Origin: Fusibacter_A sp965140735
GTDB taxonomy: Bacteria > Bacillota > Clostridia > Peptostreptococcales > Acidaminobacteraceae
Reading direction: 5' to 3'
NCBI GenBank assembly: GCA_965140735.1
Contig: OZ223306.1
Coordinates: 806,001 to 870,000 of the forward strand
DNA length: 64,000 nt
The notes beneath the pieces were generated by a model that saw nothing but the letters and a program-made list of their open reading frames with translations, searched no databases and had not been told where the DNA came from. Below are positions 17,599 to 26,131 of the stretch, in pieces. Each line of letters begins with the position of its first letter. Position 1 is the stretch's first letter. The position numbers were made by a program, and so were the translations under genes.

Positions 17599-18156
17599 AT
17601 GATAATTTGTAAAAATGAAAAAATAGCAATCCGTGAATTGGAGGAGCAAGATGCCGAATTATTGTTAAAATGGTTATCAGATCCTAAAGTCCTTGAATAC
17701 TATGAAGGAAGAGACCATAGATTTGATGAAAAAATGGTGACTGATAAATTCTATGCTCCTAATTTCAGAAAGACAAGGTGTATTATAGAGTACTGTGACA
17801 TAGCAATTGGTTATTTACAGTTTTATCCATTAGATGAAGGTGATTGTGTAGAGTACGGATATGAAATAGCAAATAAAATTTTCTACGGAATAGATCTGTT
17901 TATTGGAGAAACGCAGTACTGGAATAAGGGAATTGGTACAGAGGTGATGAAGAAAATTATTGCGTATTTGATGCATGAAAAAGATGCGCAAAAAATAGTG
18001 CTTGATCCCCATTGTAGAAATGTTAGAGCCATTGCTTGCTATGAGAAGAGTGGGTTTAAAAAGATACGAATACTACCTAAAAATGAAATGCATGAAGGAC
18101 AGTTGGAAGATTGTTGGCTGATGGAGTACTCATATCCAAAAGATAGAATGGATTAG
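17599..18156 (+). CDS. AAC(6')-like aminoglycoside N-acetyltransferase (GNAT)
   Basis: 185 residues; the ATG is 10 nt after GGAAGG (a GTG two codons earlier is also possible). It resembles, as I recall the sequence, the AAC(6')-Ie half of the bifunctional AAC(6')-APH(2'') enzyme at many points: LLLKWLSDPKVLEYYEGRD, YGIDLFIGETQYWNKGIGT, and LDPHCRNVRAIACYEKSGF followed by EMHEGQLEDCWLMEY. The GNAT acetyl-CoA loop is YWNKGIGTEVM. These enzymes transfer acetyl to the 6'-amine of aminoglycosides. There is no fused kinase domain, so this is a stand-alone version. Catalytic competence and substrate range cannot be judged, but family assignment is firm. Confidence 0.85.
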   Translation: MIICKNEKIAIRELEEQDAELLLKWLSDPKVLEYYEGRDHRFDEKMVTDKFYAPNFRKTRCIIEYCDIAIGYLQFYPLDEGDCVEYGYEIANKIFYGIDLFIGETQYWNKGIGTEVMKKIIAYLMHEKDAQKIVLDPHCRNVRAIACYEKSGFKKIRILPKNEMHEGQLEDCWLMEYSYPKDRMD

Positions 18157-18776
18157 AAGTTTGATCTAGTTGACTTCTTGTTACTTGTATGTTTGAATTT
18201 TTATGATGTGAGCAGAATTGTACTGATTCAACGTAATTTCTGACATTTATTAAATAAATCTCATAGCTCATTAACCTTGTCCAGATACTCAATTTAAATT
18301 AAGTGACTTCAAATATCTTACACTATCTACTATATGGGATTTATATCGATGTCAATTGAATACTTTGGGGCAACTTGTATTAGTAAAAGAAAAGCTTTGA
18401 TATCATTAGAGAATATTAAAAGTGTTAGTAAGTATATTGATATAAACAATATTGGTGCAAATAGACAAAGCAACTCAAAAAATGGCATTGGTTAATGAAG
18501 TTAGGGCTTTTTATATAAAACAAGGTTCCTTGAGAGCGGTTTCAACTTTAGCTCGATATGCTCGTAAACAAGGCTAGCAACACCATTTGGTTCCAAAGTG
18601 TTGAAAAATTAATATAAGCGAACTTCCTATTTTATGACTGACACTAACATCTGGATAAAAAATGTAAATGATTTTTTTAACGAAGAATTAGTTTAAATAA
18701 CTATAATTCTACGATTCGTGGGTTTGTTTCTTCAATATATTCAAATATAATAATTGATGAGAAAGGTGGTGTCACA
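18157..18776. other. Gene-free stretch with one short coding remnant
   Basis: About 620 nt without an intact gene. An open stretch ending at 18577 would encode about 40 residues including EVRAFYIKQGSLRAVSTLAR, resembling the tail of a helix-turn-helix protein, but it has no binding site and no upstream continuation. The remainder shows nothing I can identify. Confidence 0.35.
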
Positions 18777-19844
18777 TTGAATCAAATTGAAATTGGAAAG
18801 TTCATTGCAAAAATGAGAAAACAGCAGAGTTTAACACAAATTGAGTTCGCTGATTCCTTAGGGATTAGCAACAAAACCGTTAGCAAATGGGAATGTGGTA
18901 ATGGAATGCCAGAGTTGTCACTTATGATGCCACTTTGTGAAAAACTGAAAATTAATTTAAATGAATTATTTTCAGGTGAAAGACTGACTGATATTGACTA
19001 TAAAAAGAAAGCAGAGGAAAATATTATGAAGTTTATAGAAGAGGCAGAGAAGAAAAAAAATAATATTGTTGGTGGTAAAATTTTAGGCAAGGTGACCAAC
19101 ATAGATATGAATGTGGATGAAACTCATAAAACTAATATTGAGTTTTGGAATACAATTGGGAGCGAGTTTATAGGTGTAACAGCTTTACCAAATTGGGGAG
19201 GATATCTACCAACAGAGGATAAATTGAAAACGCTTGGGAATTTATCGGGGAAATGTGTACTTGAGTTAGGCTGTGGGAATGGGCATTCCCTAAAGTATGT
19301 TGCAGATCTTGGAGCAAAAGATTTGTGGGGGTTGGATATATCTGATAACCAAATTACTAAAACAAAAAATTACCTTCGTACTCAAGGGGTGAATGCCAAA
19401 CTAATTTGTTCGGCTATGGAGGATGATTGTGAAATACCAGTTAATCATTTCGATACTGTATACTCTGTTTATGGCGTTGGATGGACAACAAACTTAGATA
19501 AAACCTTTAAAAATGTGTATTCTTATTTGAAAGAGGGTGGATTATTTGTCTTTGGATGGTCGCATCCACTTCATAAATGTGTTTCGATTGAAGATGGTAA
19601 GTTTGTTTTCAGTAATTCCTATTTTAATGAGGAGTGGTATTGTGCTAAAATGGGAGATAAAGAAATTATGCTTTCGAATCGTATGTTGAGTACATATATT
19701 AATTCTTTAGCCAGAAATGGTTTTATTATAGAAGAACTTATAGAAGAAACTGACCGAGAAAAAGCAAAATCTTCAGGTAAAGATTTTGGTAAAAAAGCAT
19801 TAATGTTGCCAACTGCTTTTGTGATTAAAGCTAGAAAGATATAG
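18777..19844 (+). CDS. XRE-type HTH fused to class I SAM methyltransferase
   Basis: 355 residues; TTG start 6 nt after GGTGGTG. Residues 1-65 form a Cro/C1-type helix-turn-helix (RKQQSLTQIEFADSLGISN, then KTVSKWECG). A linker with a charged helix leads to a methyltransferase domain from about 135: motif I VLELGCGNGHS, motif II acidic residue in GLDISDNQ, and FDTVYSVYGVGW in the motif IV position. The C terminus resembles UbiE/Coq5-type small-molecule methyltransferases. A repressor-like domain directly fused to a methyltransferase suggests either self-regulation or use of the HTH as a targeting module. A bidirectional terminator follows. The substrate is unknown. Confidence 0.85.
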   Translation: MNQIEIGKFIAKMRKQQSLTQIEFADSLGISNKTVSKWECGNGMPELSLMMPLCEKLKINLNELFSGERLTDIDYKKKAEENIMKFIEEAEKKKNNIVGGKILGKVTNIDMNVDETHKTNIEFWNTIGSEFIGVTALPNWGGYLPTEDKLKTLGNLSGKCVLELGCGNGHSLKYVADLGAKDLWGLDISDNQITKTKNYLRTQGVNAKLICSAMEDDCEIPVNHFDTVYSVYGVGWTTNLDKTFKNVYSYLKEGGLFVFGWSHPLHKCVSIEDGKFVFSNSYFNEEWYCAKMGDKEIMLSNRMLSTYINSLARNGFIIEELIEETDREKAKSSGKDFGKKALMLPTAFVIKARKI

Positions 19845-19878
19845 GCTATCCGTCGAGCTTGACGGCAACTTATAAAGA

Positions 19879-19925
19879 CAAAAATGTAACCTTGCAGTCA
19901 TAGAGCAAGGTTACATTTTCTTTAA
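19879..19925. terminator. Bidirectional terminator
   Basis: AAAATGTAACCTTGC and GCAAGGTTACATTTT form a perfect 15-bp stem with an 11-nt loop; A and T runs flank it on both sides. It lies between the convergent methyltransferase and LysR genes and should serve both. Confidence 0.9.
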
Positions 19926-19943
19926 TCAAGAGATTCATCTTCT

Positions 19944-20783
19944 TTACTTTATAAAAGTGATCATTTCTTTAGAAATCCTTTTCAACGCATCTAGATGAGG
20001 ATGTTTCGAATTGGTAACGAGACTATACGAAATCACATCTAGCTTTATATCAGCAGGTATACTCTTCAGCTTGTCATTGGACATTACAATTCTGCTTGGC
20101 AGAAAAGATAGCCCTAGTCCCTCAATAATGCTATTGGTAATCAAGTCGAGTGTATCAAAGTAAAGCGTGTCATTGAATCGTGTTGGATGAGTACTTGACA
20201 AAGACTTTCCATATTGACGGTAGGGACAGGTCTCATCACTGTTCAGAATAAGGGGTAAGGGTTCATTATTATAGTCAAGTGCCCCTACTAAAACAGGCAA
20301 CTCTGTAAATTCACCTAATAGCGTCATATTGGCCCTCACTTTGGCAGTTTGTAAAATCGCTATATCTATTGCGTATGTTTCTAATCCCATCAAAAGCTGG
20401 TCAAAAGCCTGTATTTTTAATTGAAACTTAACTGCCTTATCGCTTGATTGAAATGCTTTAACCATCTGAGGCATTAAGCCAGATAGGATTGTTTGAGGTG
20501 CTGAAATAGTAACACTTGAAAGATTTTGATTGATTGAAAAATCAAAGTTGATCTGATTCATAATGTCCTTGATTCCAAGTGCATGTTGATATAACCGCTG
20601 TCCATGTTGAGTTAGTTCAGATCCTTTGGCACTCCTAATTAAGAGCTTTGTCCCCAGCTCTTCTTCAAGGACTTTGATCCGCATTGAAATATTAGATTGA
20701 GCATATCCTAGTGACTTAGCTGCTTTAGAGATGGATTTCTCATTTGCCACCACTAAAAAAATATTTAGATCATTAAGTTCCAT
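19944..20783 (-). CDS. LysR-family transcriptional regulator
   Basis: 279 residues from the ATG 5 nt after AAAGGAAA; the 15 codons upstream have no binding site. The N-terminal winged helix is typical: LNDLNIFLVVANEKSISKAA, then SLGYAQSNISMRIKVLEEEL. A type 2 periplasmic-binding-like effector domain follows (about 90-279). LysR proteins usually control the divergently transcribed neighbour and themselves in response to a small ligand. Here the neighbour is a DUF4865 gene, a pairing often seen. This and the IS91 genes are the only minus-strand genes in the window. Confidence 0.9.
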   Translation of the reverse strand: MELNDLNIFLVVANEKSISKAAKSLGYAQSNISMRIKVLEEELGTKLLIRSAKGSELTQHGQRLYQHALGIKDIMNQINFDFSINQNLSSVTISAPQTILSGLMPQMVKAFQSSDKAVKFQLKIQAFDQLLMGLETYAIDIAILQTAKVRANMTLLGEFTELPVLVGALDYNNEPLPLILNSDETCPYRQYGKSLSSTHPTRFNDTLYFDTLDLITNSIIEGLGLSFLPSRIVMSNDKLKSIPADIKLDVISYSLVTNSKHPHLDALKRISKEMITFIK

Positions 20784-20821
20784 GCATTTTCCTTTCTTAG
20801 ATATCACTGAAAGTGATGACC

Positions 20822-20890
20822 ATATCATATACTGGTATTATACAACATTTTCCGCGTAGGATATGATAAATATATAATAACAAGAAAGAA
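20822..20890. promoter_or_regulatory. Divergent promoter region with possible LysR site
   Basis: ATACTGGTAT (20829-20838) is a short imperfect dyad of the kind LysR proteins bind (T-N11-A type). On the + strand, TATAAT (20873-20878) has a weak -35, TTCCGC (20850-20855), 17 nt upstream, which would drive the DUF4865 gene. Confidence 0.5.
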
Positions 20891-20901
20891 AGGTGATAGA
20901 C

Positions 20902-21441
20902 ATGTTAGCAACTCAATATAAAATACAGTTACCAAAAGACTTTGACATGACGGTTATAAAGGATCGCATCATCCATAATGCTCACAAAACAGATGGTTTT
21001 GAAGGTTTATACTACAAATTCTATTTAATAGCTCAAAATGGAATCAATGGCGCGATTGAAAATGAATATTGTCCATTATATCTATGGCGTCAGACTGAAG
21101 GCTTCAACCAGTTTGTATTTGAAGGCTTCTACGACAATATATTAAAATCATTTGGTTGGCAACAGATCAACATTGGTATAACGCTTGTCGAGAATTTATC
21201 AGAGGATATGACTCAGTACACATATCTTTACGAATCATATGGTGTAATTGAACCTCAAGACGCTTTAGTAGGTGGCATTAAAGAAATTAAATCGCACTTA
21301 TTAACAGATGAATTTGAACACTATGTGGTGATTTACAACCCAGATAAGTGGCAATATGCAGTATTTTACTTCTCAAAGAGCAATTCTCATTCAAATCTCA
21401 AACTAAAATGTTATGACATTTTACATGTGTCTAAAGGTTAG
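20902..21441 (+). CDS. DUF4865 family protein
   Basis: 179 residues from the ATG 8 nt after GAAAGG; a GTG three codons earlier overlaps the binding site. The N terminus (QYKIQLPKDFDMTVIKDRI) and GFEGLYYKFYLIA, with NEYCPLYLWRQTEGFNQFVF, match my memory of the DUF4865 family. Its biochemical function is undescribed as far as I know. It is divergent from a LysR gene and followed by a monooxygenase-fold gene, and similar triplets occur in other bacteria, suggesting a small-molecule response. No signal peptide or membrane helix. Confidence 0.8.
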   Translation: MLATQYKIQLPKDFDMTVIKDRIIHNAHKTDGFEGLYYKFYLIAQNGINGAIENEYCPLYLWRQTEGFNQFVFEGFYDNILKSFGWQQINIGITLVENLSEDMTQYTYLYESYGVIEPQDALVGGIKEIKSHLLTDEFEHYVVIYNPDKWQYAVFYFSKSNSHSNLKLKCYDILHVSKG

Positions 21442-21555
21442 ATATCAACAAAGATGACCAGGAGATGTCATTAAAAAGTCATTTGATAAAGACTCATGCA
21501 AATGATAAAGTGTATATAGGTTGTACCTTGTTGGTTGATAAAGGAGAGTAAGCAA

Positions 21556-21891
21556 ATGGGCAAAATAGCTAAGACGCCAACGCCACCCTATTATGCTGTG
21601 ATTTTTACATCAGAAAGAACAGAGGGGGATGCTGGCTATGGAGAAGTAGCAGATAAAATGGTTGAGAGTGCATCAAAGATTGATGGGTTTTTAGGTGTTG
21701 AAAGTTTGCGAGATGATAGCGGATTTGGGATGACTGTTTCGTATTGGAAGACACTAGAAAGCATTGAGCATTGGAAACAACATCAAGGGCATATGAATGC
21801 AAAAATAAGTGGTAAAAAACTATGGTACTCAGAATATAAGTTGAGAATTTGTAAAGTGGAAATGGATAATCATTTTGCTTCAGAGATTTGA
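21556..21891 (+). CDS. Antibiotic biosynthesis monooxygenase (ABM) family protein
   Basis: 111 residues from ATG 9 nt after GGAG. The dimeric alpha/beta ABM fold is suggested by YYAVIFTSERTEGDAGYGEV, then GFLGVESLRDDSGFGMTVSYWKTLESIEHW, the usual GF.G.ES.RD...G.tvsYW signature of this subgroup. Members include heme-degrading and quinol-oxidising enzymes, but this subgroup (YqjZ-like) is mostly uncharacterised. It follows the DUF4865 gene by 114 nt and may be co-expressed. Confidence 0.85.
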   Translation: MGKIAKTPTPPYYAVIFTSERTEGDAGYGEVADKMVESASKIDGFLGVESLRDDSGFGMTVSYWKTLESIEHWKQHQGHMNAKISGKKLWYSEYKLRICKVEMDNHFASEI

Positions 21892-21996
21892 TAAACATGA
21901 GATAAGAAAATGCATCAATGATTTCTTAGACGCTTGTGAGGTCTGTATGACCATGATCTCTGTTGTAGGGCTAGCGTCAAAGGAGAGTGAAGATTT

Positions 21997-22749
21997 ATGA
22001 TTCAACAACTTGAAGGAGGTCGCAAGAGCATAACTAGAGATGCTGACAGGGTTTACAGGCCTGCTCACCAGTGGTCGTATGACGTTCATCAATTTTTAAA
22101 ATACTTACATGAAAAGGGATTCAATAGAGTCCCTTTTCCCTATGCGATCCATGAAACAGGACAAGAAGAAGTCTCATTTATCGCTGGAGAGGTACACAAT
22201 GGCTTACTTCCGGATGATATGAAGTCAGACGAGATATTGATTGAGTTCGCAAAATTTATAAGAACTTTTCATGACTTGGGAGCAAAATATATTCAGTCAT
22301 TAACCGGAGATGAGAAATGGATGCTCCCCATACAGACAAAGGTTGAGACTATGTGCCACGGTGATCTAGCACCCTATAATACTGCTGTCGATGGAAAACA
22401 TATTGTTGGACTAATTGATTTTGACACACTCCATCCCGGTTCAAGGCTGTGGGATATTGCCTATGCGCTGTACCGATGGATACCCTTAATGTCAGATAGC
22501 AATCCGGAGGACTTTGGAGATAAATCCGACAAACTGAGGAGATTAAAGATATTCTTTAAAACATATGGCACTGATCTTGTGAACATGGATAATGTGATGG
22601 CATCCGTTATTAAAAGACTGGAGTTCCTAGTGACTTTTATGGAGAAAGAAGCACATGATGGAGATCAAAATTTCGAGAACCATATAGCAGAAGGACACAT
22701 CGAAAGATATCTTGAGGATATTGAGTATATAAAAAGTGTTTGGAGATAG
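21997..22749 (+). CDS. APH-family phosphotransferase
   Basis: 250 residues; ATG 9 nt after AGGAGAG. The kinase-like fold of the aminoglycoside phosphotransferase/choline kinase clan is shown by the Brenner motif CHGDLAPYN (catalytic Asp, metal-binding Asn) near residue 127 and VGLIDFDTLHPGSRLWDIAY, the DFG-equivalent. The glycine-rich N-lobe is short, which is common in the more distant members of this group. The substrate could be an aminoglycoside, another antibiotic or a metabolite such as choline or homoserine. It sits in a run that also holds AAC(6')-like and CAT-like genes, which makes a resistance role plausible but not shown. Confidence 0.85.
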   Translation: MIQQLEGGRKSITRDADRVYRPAHQWSYDVHQFLKYLHEKGFNRVPFPYAIHETGQEEVSFIAGEVHNGLLPDDMKSDEILIEFAKFIRTFHDLGAKYIQSLTGDEKWMLPIQTKVETMCHGDLAPYNTAVDGKHIVGLIDFDTLHPGSRLWDIAYALYRWIPLMSDSNPEDFGDKSDKLRRLKIFFKTYGTDLVNMDNVMASVIKRLEFLVTFMEKEAHDGDQNFENHIAEGHIERYLEDIEYIKSVWR

Positions 22750-22894
22750 ACATAGAGTGTAATCCTTTAGCAAATAAAAAAAGTGGATGATTTTTTAACC
22801 CAACCCTTATCCAATCTCAGTTTAAAATCAATTCCTCTATTTAAACACGATTAATGAGCTGAAGGACAAGTAAAAACTCATTGAGGAGGTTGCT

Positions 22895-23335
22895 ATGCGT
22901 ATAAGAAAAGTCATAGAAAACAAAAAAGAATACATTGACTTATTGTTACTAGCAGATGAGCAAGAGAACATGATCGATAAATACCTTGAACGCGGTGAGA
23001 TGTTTGTTCTAGAGGACAATGGCATAAAGGCTGAATGCGTGGTCACCAGAGAAGCCGAAGGCATCTATGAACTAAAAAATATTGCTGTGATACCTGAGTG
23101 TCATCGTCAAGGCTATGGTAAGCAACTCATAGAGCATGTATTTTCTAATTACATAGATTGCAAGACCATGCTCGTGGGAACAGGAGACTGTGATGCCATA
23201 CTTTCCTTTTACAAGACTTGTGGTTTTAAAGAATCACATAGGATAGAAAACTTCTTTACTGACCACTATGACCATCCCATTTTTGAAGAGGGTAAACAAT
23301 TGGTTGATATGGTCTATCTAAAAAGGGAGCGGTAA
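22895..23335 (+). CDS. GNAT N-acetyltransferase
   Basis: 146 residues; ATG 6 nt after GAGGAGG. GNAT motifs are clear: strand ELKNIAVIPECHRQGYGKQLIEHV contains the acetyl-CoA loop (Q-x-x-G-x-G/K), and FYKTCGFKESHRI is motif B. The protein matches single-domain acetyltransferases in the YyaR/YvbK-like group. Substrate unknown. It stands alone with 145 nt before and 50 nt after. Confidence 0.88.
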   Translation: MRIRKVIENKKEYIDLLLLADEQENMIDKYLERGEMFVLEDNGIKAECVVTREAEGIYELKNIAVIPECHRQGYGKQLIEHVFSNYIDCKTMLVGTGDCDAILSFYKTCGFKESHRIENFFTDHYDHPIFEEGKQLVDMVYLKRER

Positions 23336-23385
23336 ACAACCAGCATGCACAAAAATTAAACGTTATTGATTAGTGAGGACGCATT

Positions 23386-23751
23386 ATGAAGTTTCTTTTA
23401 AGACGTCAGTTTGTAAAAATGAGGGTATATAGCATTATACTATTTTCTATCAATTTATTATTTTGGATATTTGTCGCCATATTTTATTCATTCATGAGAG
23501 AAAATCCTAATTCGATGGTAAAAATTTTGCTATTTATAGAACCTATCATCTTTTTAATCGCTTTAATTGGATACTTAAAAAAAAATACTGTTATTTATTA
23601 CCTAACGCTTGTATTTTTACTTTGCAATGCCATTTTATCCATTACAGATGAATTAGGATTTCTAGATCTCTTATCGTTAGTCTTAAACCTCTTAATGTTT
23701 ATAGTCCTGGCATTTCAATGGAGCATTTTTCGCTGTAAAAAAGACATTTAG
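23386..23751 (+). CDS. Four-TM membrane protein
   Basis: 121 residues, ATG a few nt after AGGACG. Four hydrophobic helices near residues 12-33, 46-62, 66-84 and 93-114 with short loops. No motif recognised. Its size and layout resemble many orphan small membrane proteins of this island. Confidence 0.65.
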   Translation: MKFLLRRQFVKMRVYSIILFSINLLFWIFVAIFYSFMRENPNSMVKILLFIEPIIFLIALIGYLKKNTVIYYLTLVFLLCNAILSITDELGFLDLLSLVLNLLMFIVLAFQWSIFRCKKDI

Positions 23752-23867
23752 ATACAGATAGATTAAAGCTCTCTCGTACAAGTATAACTTAACCGTACGT
23801 CATATTAACAGAAGCATTACTTTGAATAAAAAATAGTTTGCTAACAAGCATTGTAAGTAGGGAAAGA

Positions 23868-24479
23868 ATGAAGTTATTAGAAATCATTAATGAAATTGAT
23901 GTTGAAAAATACAAGAAAACATTATTAGACATTCGCTTAGATGAAGAAGATGTCTATAGGCGTTTTGCCTCTGGCATGATAGACCTGTTTCCACGTGTAT
24001 TGACTCTAGAAGAGGTAAATCGACAGAATTTTGATTTTAGAGATTTGAATTTAAAAAATGAGCACAAATACGTTAGTTTGTTTAACGCTTTACTTAATAT
24101 GACTCAGAAATCAAAGTTAGTTGTTCAAATGGATTATAAGGCACTAAAAGATTATGAGCATCTAAATATACTGGAACAGCTCGATCGCTATGAAAAACAT
24201 TTATGGGTAAATCAAATGGTACACTTAAATAATACTGAAGTAACAGATTATTTTTTAGTAGATGATTTTGATTTATTGAAAATGCTTGTTCAAATGAATA
24301 TCAGAGAGCAAGTGTTTATGTTATTTCATTTTATAGATTTAGAAGTTGTCATTAGAGGTTCTTTTGACTGTAGTATGTCGATATACAGCAAGAATCGTGA
24401 AAGTATAGAAAATCTAAGACCATTAGTAAAACGTTTTGGATTATATATAAGATCTTTTGAAGTTGGTGAAGACACGTGA
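23868..24479 (+). CDS. Hypothetical protein (203 aa)
   Basis: Start at the ATG after AGGGAAAG; ten codons upstream in frame lack a site. Soluble, charged, with a helical N-terminal half rich in Leu/Glu/Lys and no signal peptide. The C-terminal stretch includes IDLEVVIRGSFDCSMSIYS, which could be a beta hairpin. I do not recognise the family. A CGTGAAAA/TTTTCACG hairpin (24475-24499) straddles the stop codon but has no T tract. Confidence 0.65.
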   Translation: MKLLEIINEIDVEKYKKTLLDIRLDEEDVYRRFASGMIDLFPRVLTLEEVNRQNFDFRDLNLKNEHKYVSLFNALLNMTQKSKLVVQMDYKALKDYEHLNILEQLDRYEKHLWVNQMVHLNNTEVTDYFLVDDFDLLKMLVQMNIREQVFMLFHFIDLEVVIRGSFDCSMSIYSKNRESIENLRPLVKRFGLYIRSFEVGEDT

Positions 24480-24643
24480 AAACCTTGTCTCTTTTCACGC
24501 TATGCTTTTGATTCTAAAAATTGTCCTTACTGGGGTGTGAAGTTGCGTGAATAGTAAAATACTCCCTAAATAAGGTTGTATCATCCAAAAAATTATGTTT
24601 TAATTATAGTTGACTACTCAAAAATAGAAGGAGGTGACACGAA

Positions 24644-24805
24644 ATGAAGTACAAAAATGTACTCATGGGTATTATATTTTACATAGTTGTAAGTGGCATT
24701 GAAAAAGGATTAAACTTGCAAACCTTCAGTTTGCTAATTCCGCTAACAATTATCGCTATACTTTTAATTTCTATTAAGATGAAAATGAAAAAGCGCAGCG
24801 AATAG
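24644..24805 (+). CDS. Small two-TM protein (53 aa)
   Basis: Short open frame with a strong AGGAGGTG 8 nt before the ATG. Two hydrophobic helices (about 4-17 and 29-44) and a basic C-terminal tail (KMKMKKRS). No family recognised. The excellent binding site and the typical composition support it as a real gene. It is followed by a terminator-like stem. Confidence 0.65.
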   Translation: MKYKNVLMGIIFYIVVSGIEKGLNLQTFSLLIPLTIIAILLISIKMKMKKRSE

Positions 24806-24817
24806 TTAAATACTCAT

Positions 24818-24852
24818 AGAGCCAGTGGTTACAATGCCATTGGCTCATTTTG
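24818..24852 (+). terminator. Candidate terminator
   Basis: GAGCCAGTGG and CCATTGGCTC pair (one G-U) around an 8-nt loop, followed by ATTTT. It lies directly after the 53-residue membrane protein gene. Confidence 0.55.
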
Positions 24853-24886
24853 AGCGGCTCTTAGGAGATAGAAAGGATGAATTATT

Positions 24887-25060
24887 ATGAACACAAAGGT
24901 GAGCATATACATATCCTGTGCATGCGTTTTTTTATCTTTAATTATGGTGCTATTTCAATTGCTGACACCAATGTCAATTACAAGTGGTTTAATAGTTCTG
25001 TTTCCAAATATTACGCTACTACTTATCAAGGTATCAAAATATAAAAAAGAAAGTAGATAG
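24887..25060 (+). CDS. Small two-TM protein (57 aa)
   Basis: ATG 8 nt after GAAAGGA. Two hydrophobic helices (about 6-26 and 31-49) and a basic C terminus (SKYKKESR). Same design as the 53-residue protein just upstream, with little sequence identity; they may be diverged neighbours. No family recognised. The DUF2809 gene begins 7 nt after its stop. Confidence 0.6.
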   Translation: MNTKVSIYISCACVFLSLIMVLFQLLTPMSITSGLIVLFPNITLLLIKVSKYKKESR

Positions 25061-25067
25061 GCCGTTA

Positions 25068-25436
25068 ATGGAAAATCAAAGAATTAGGAACATATTCTAC
25101 ATATTAGGAACTATTGTATTAGGCCTTCTAAGCAGGCAGATAGAGTGGATTCCCGCTTTCACCGGTGATATGTTATATGCAGTAATGATGTTTTTTATAT
25201 TTCGCTTTATCTTTGTAAAAGAGAGTGAAATGAAAATTGCATTTATAGCACTTTTAGCGACATATTGTGTTGAATTTTCACAATTATATAAAGCCAAATG
25301 GATCATGTCTATAAGATCTACGTCAATTGGGAAACTGGTGCTCGGTCAAGGTTTTCTCTGGGAAGACATTCTTTCATACACAGTTGCAATTGCGTGTATT
25401 TTATTATGCTTTAACGTTGTTAAAAGAAGGTTTTAG
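25068..25436 (+). CDS. DUF2809 family membrane protein
   Basis: 122 residues. The family signature is visible: GLLSRQIEWIPAFTGDMLYA near the N terminus, VEFSQLYKAKWI in the middle and LGKLVLGQGFLWEDILSY (here SIGKLVLGQGFLWEDIL) near the C terminus. Four hydrophobic helices span the protein. The family is widespread in Bacillota and has no established biochemical role. The start is close-coupled to the preceding small membrane gene, with the weak site AGATAGG. Confidence 0.85.
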   Translation: MENQRIRNIFYILGTIVLGLLSRQIEWIPAFTGDMLYAVMMFFIFRFIFVKESEMKIAFIALLATYCVEFSQLYKAKWIMSIRSTSIGKLVLGQGFLWEDILSYTVAIACILLCFNVVKRRF

Positions 25437-25518
25437 CAATAATTATGAGGTGAACATGCGGTCAGTAATTCCGTGTAAAAGATATATTCATCCAAGTTAT
25501 AAGACATAGGAGAAAGTT

Positions 25519-26094
25519 ATGGTAATATTAATAAGTGGTGCCAGTTGCACTGGAAAAACATTATTGTCTCAAAAAATATTAGAGAATCATCATATTCCAT
25601 ATTATTCAATAGATCATTTGAAAATGGGGCTATACCGTGCGGATATCGATTGTGGATTTACGCCATTGGATGCTAATGAGCACATAGGAGAAAAACTCTG
25701 GCCCATACTGAAAGGCATTATCATGACTGCCATAGAAAGCGATCAAGACTTAGTTATGGAAGGAGCCTATATATTTCCTGAGTATTTAGAAGATTTGGAT
25801 CAAAATTATCTAGATCATATACTGCCTGTGTACATATGTTTTACAGAAAATTATATTAGAGCAAATTATAATTCTGGTATCATAAAGTATAGACATATTG
25901 CAGAAAAAAGAGGCTACGAGGAAGATCGCCCACCGGAAGTTTTCATTCAAGATCATACAAAGTTGATGGAAAAATGTAAAGCATCTAAAATAAATTATTT
26001 TGAGATTCAAACACACTATGAAAAGGAAATGGCAAAAGTATATAGATTTATAAGTCAATCGATTGACTCGGTTCACCATTTCGAAAAAGCTTAA
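25519..26094 (+). CDS. P-loop kinase-like protein (AAA_33/zeta-toxin-like)
   Basis: 191 residues; ATG after AGGAGAAAG. Walker A is GASCTGKT at residues 7-14, then YSIDHLKMGLYRAD (possible substrate and metal site) and a mid-protein VMEGAYIFPEYL in the Walker B/substrate position. Such small P-loop kinases phosphorylate nucleosides, sugars, antibiotics (chloramphenicol phosphotransferase type) or UDP-sugars (zeta toxin). No antitoxin gene is adjacent, so a toxin role is not favoured. A related but distinct family occurs at 33.8 and 36.5 kb. Confidence 0.75.
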   Translation: MVILISGASCTGKTLLSQKILENHHIPYYSIDHLKMGLYRADIDCGFTPLDANEHIGEKLWPILKGIIMTAIESDQDLVMEGAYIFPEYLEDLDQNYLDHILPVYICFTENYIRANYNSGIIKYRHIAEKRGYEEDRPPEVFIQDHTKLMEKCKASKINYFEIQTHYEKEMAKVYRFISQSIDSVHHFEKA

Positions 26095-26131
26095 GTTGCT
26101 GTACTTTTATATTATAAAATAGGGAGATCAA

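Noticed and set aside
24475..24499. Terminator at the end of the 203-residue hypothetical gene
   Set aside because: The hairpin CGTGAAAA/TTTTCACG has no T tract after it and overlaps the stop codon.
25519..26094. Zeta-type toxin of a toxin-antitoxin pair
   Set aside because: No antitoxin-like gene is adjacent, and the motifs fit many P-loop kinases equally well. The same applies to the kinase at 33818.
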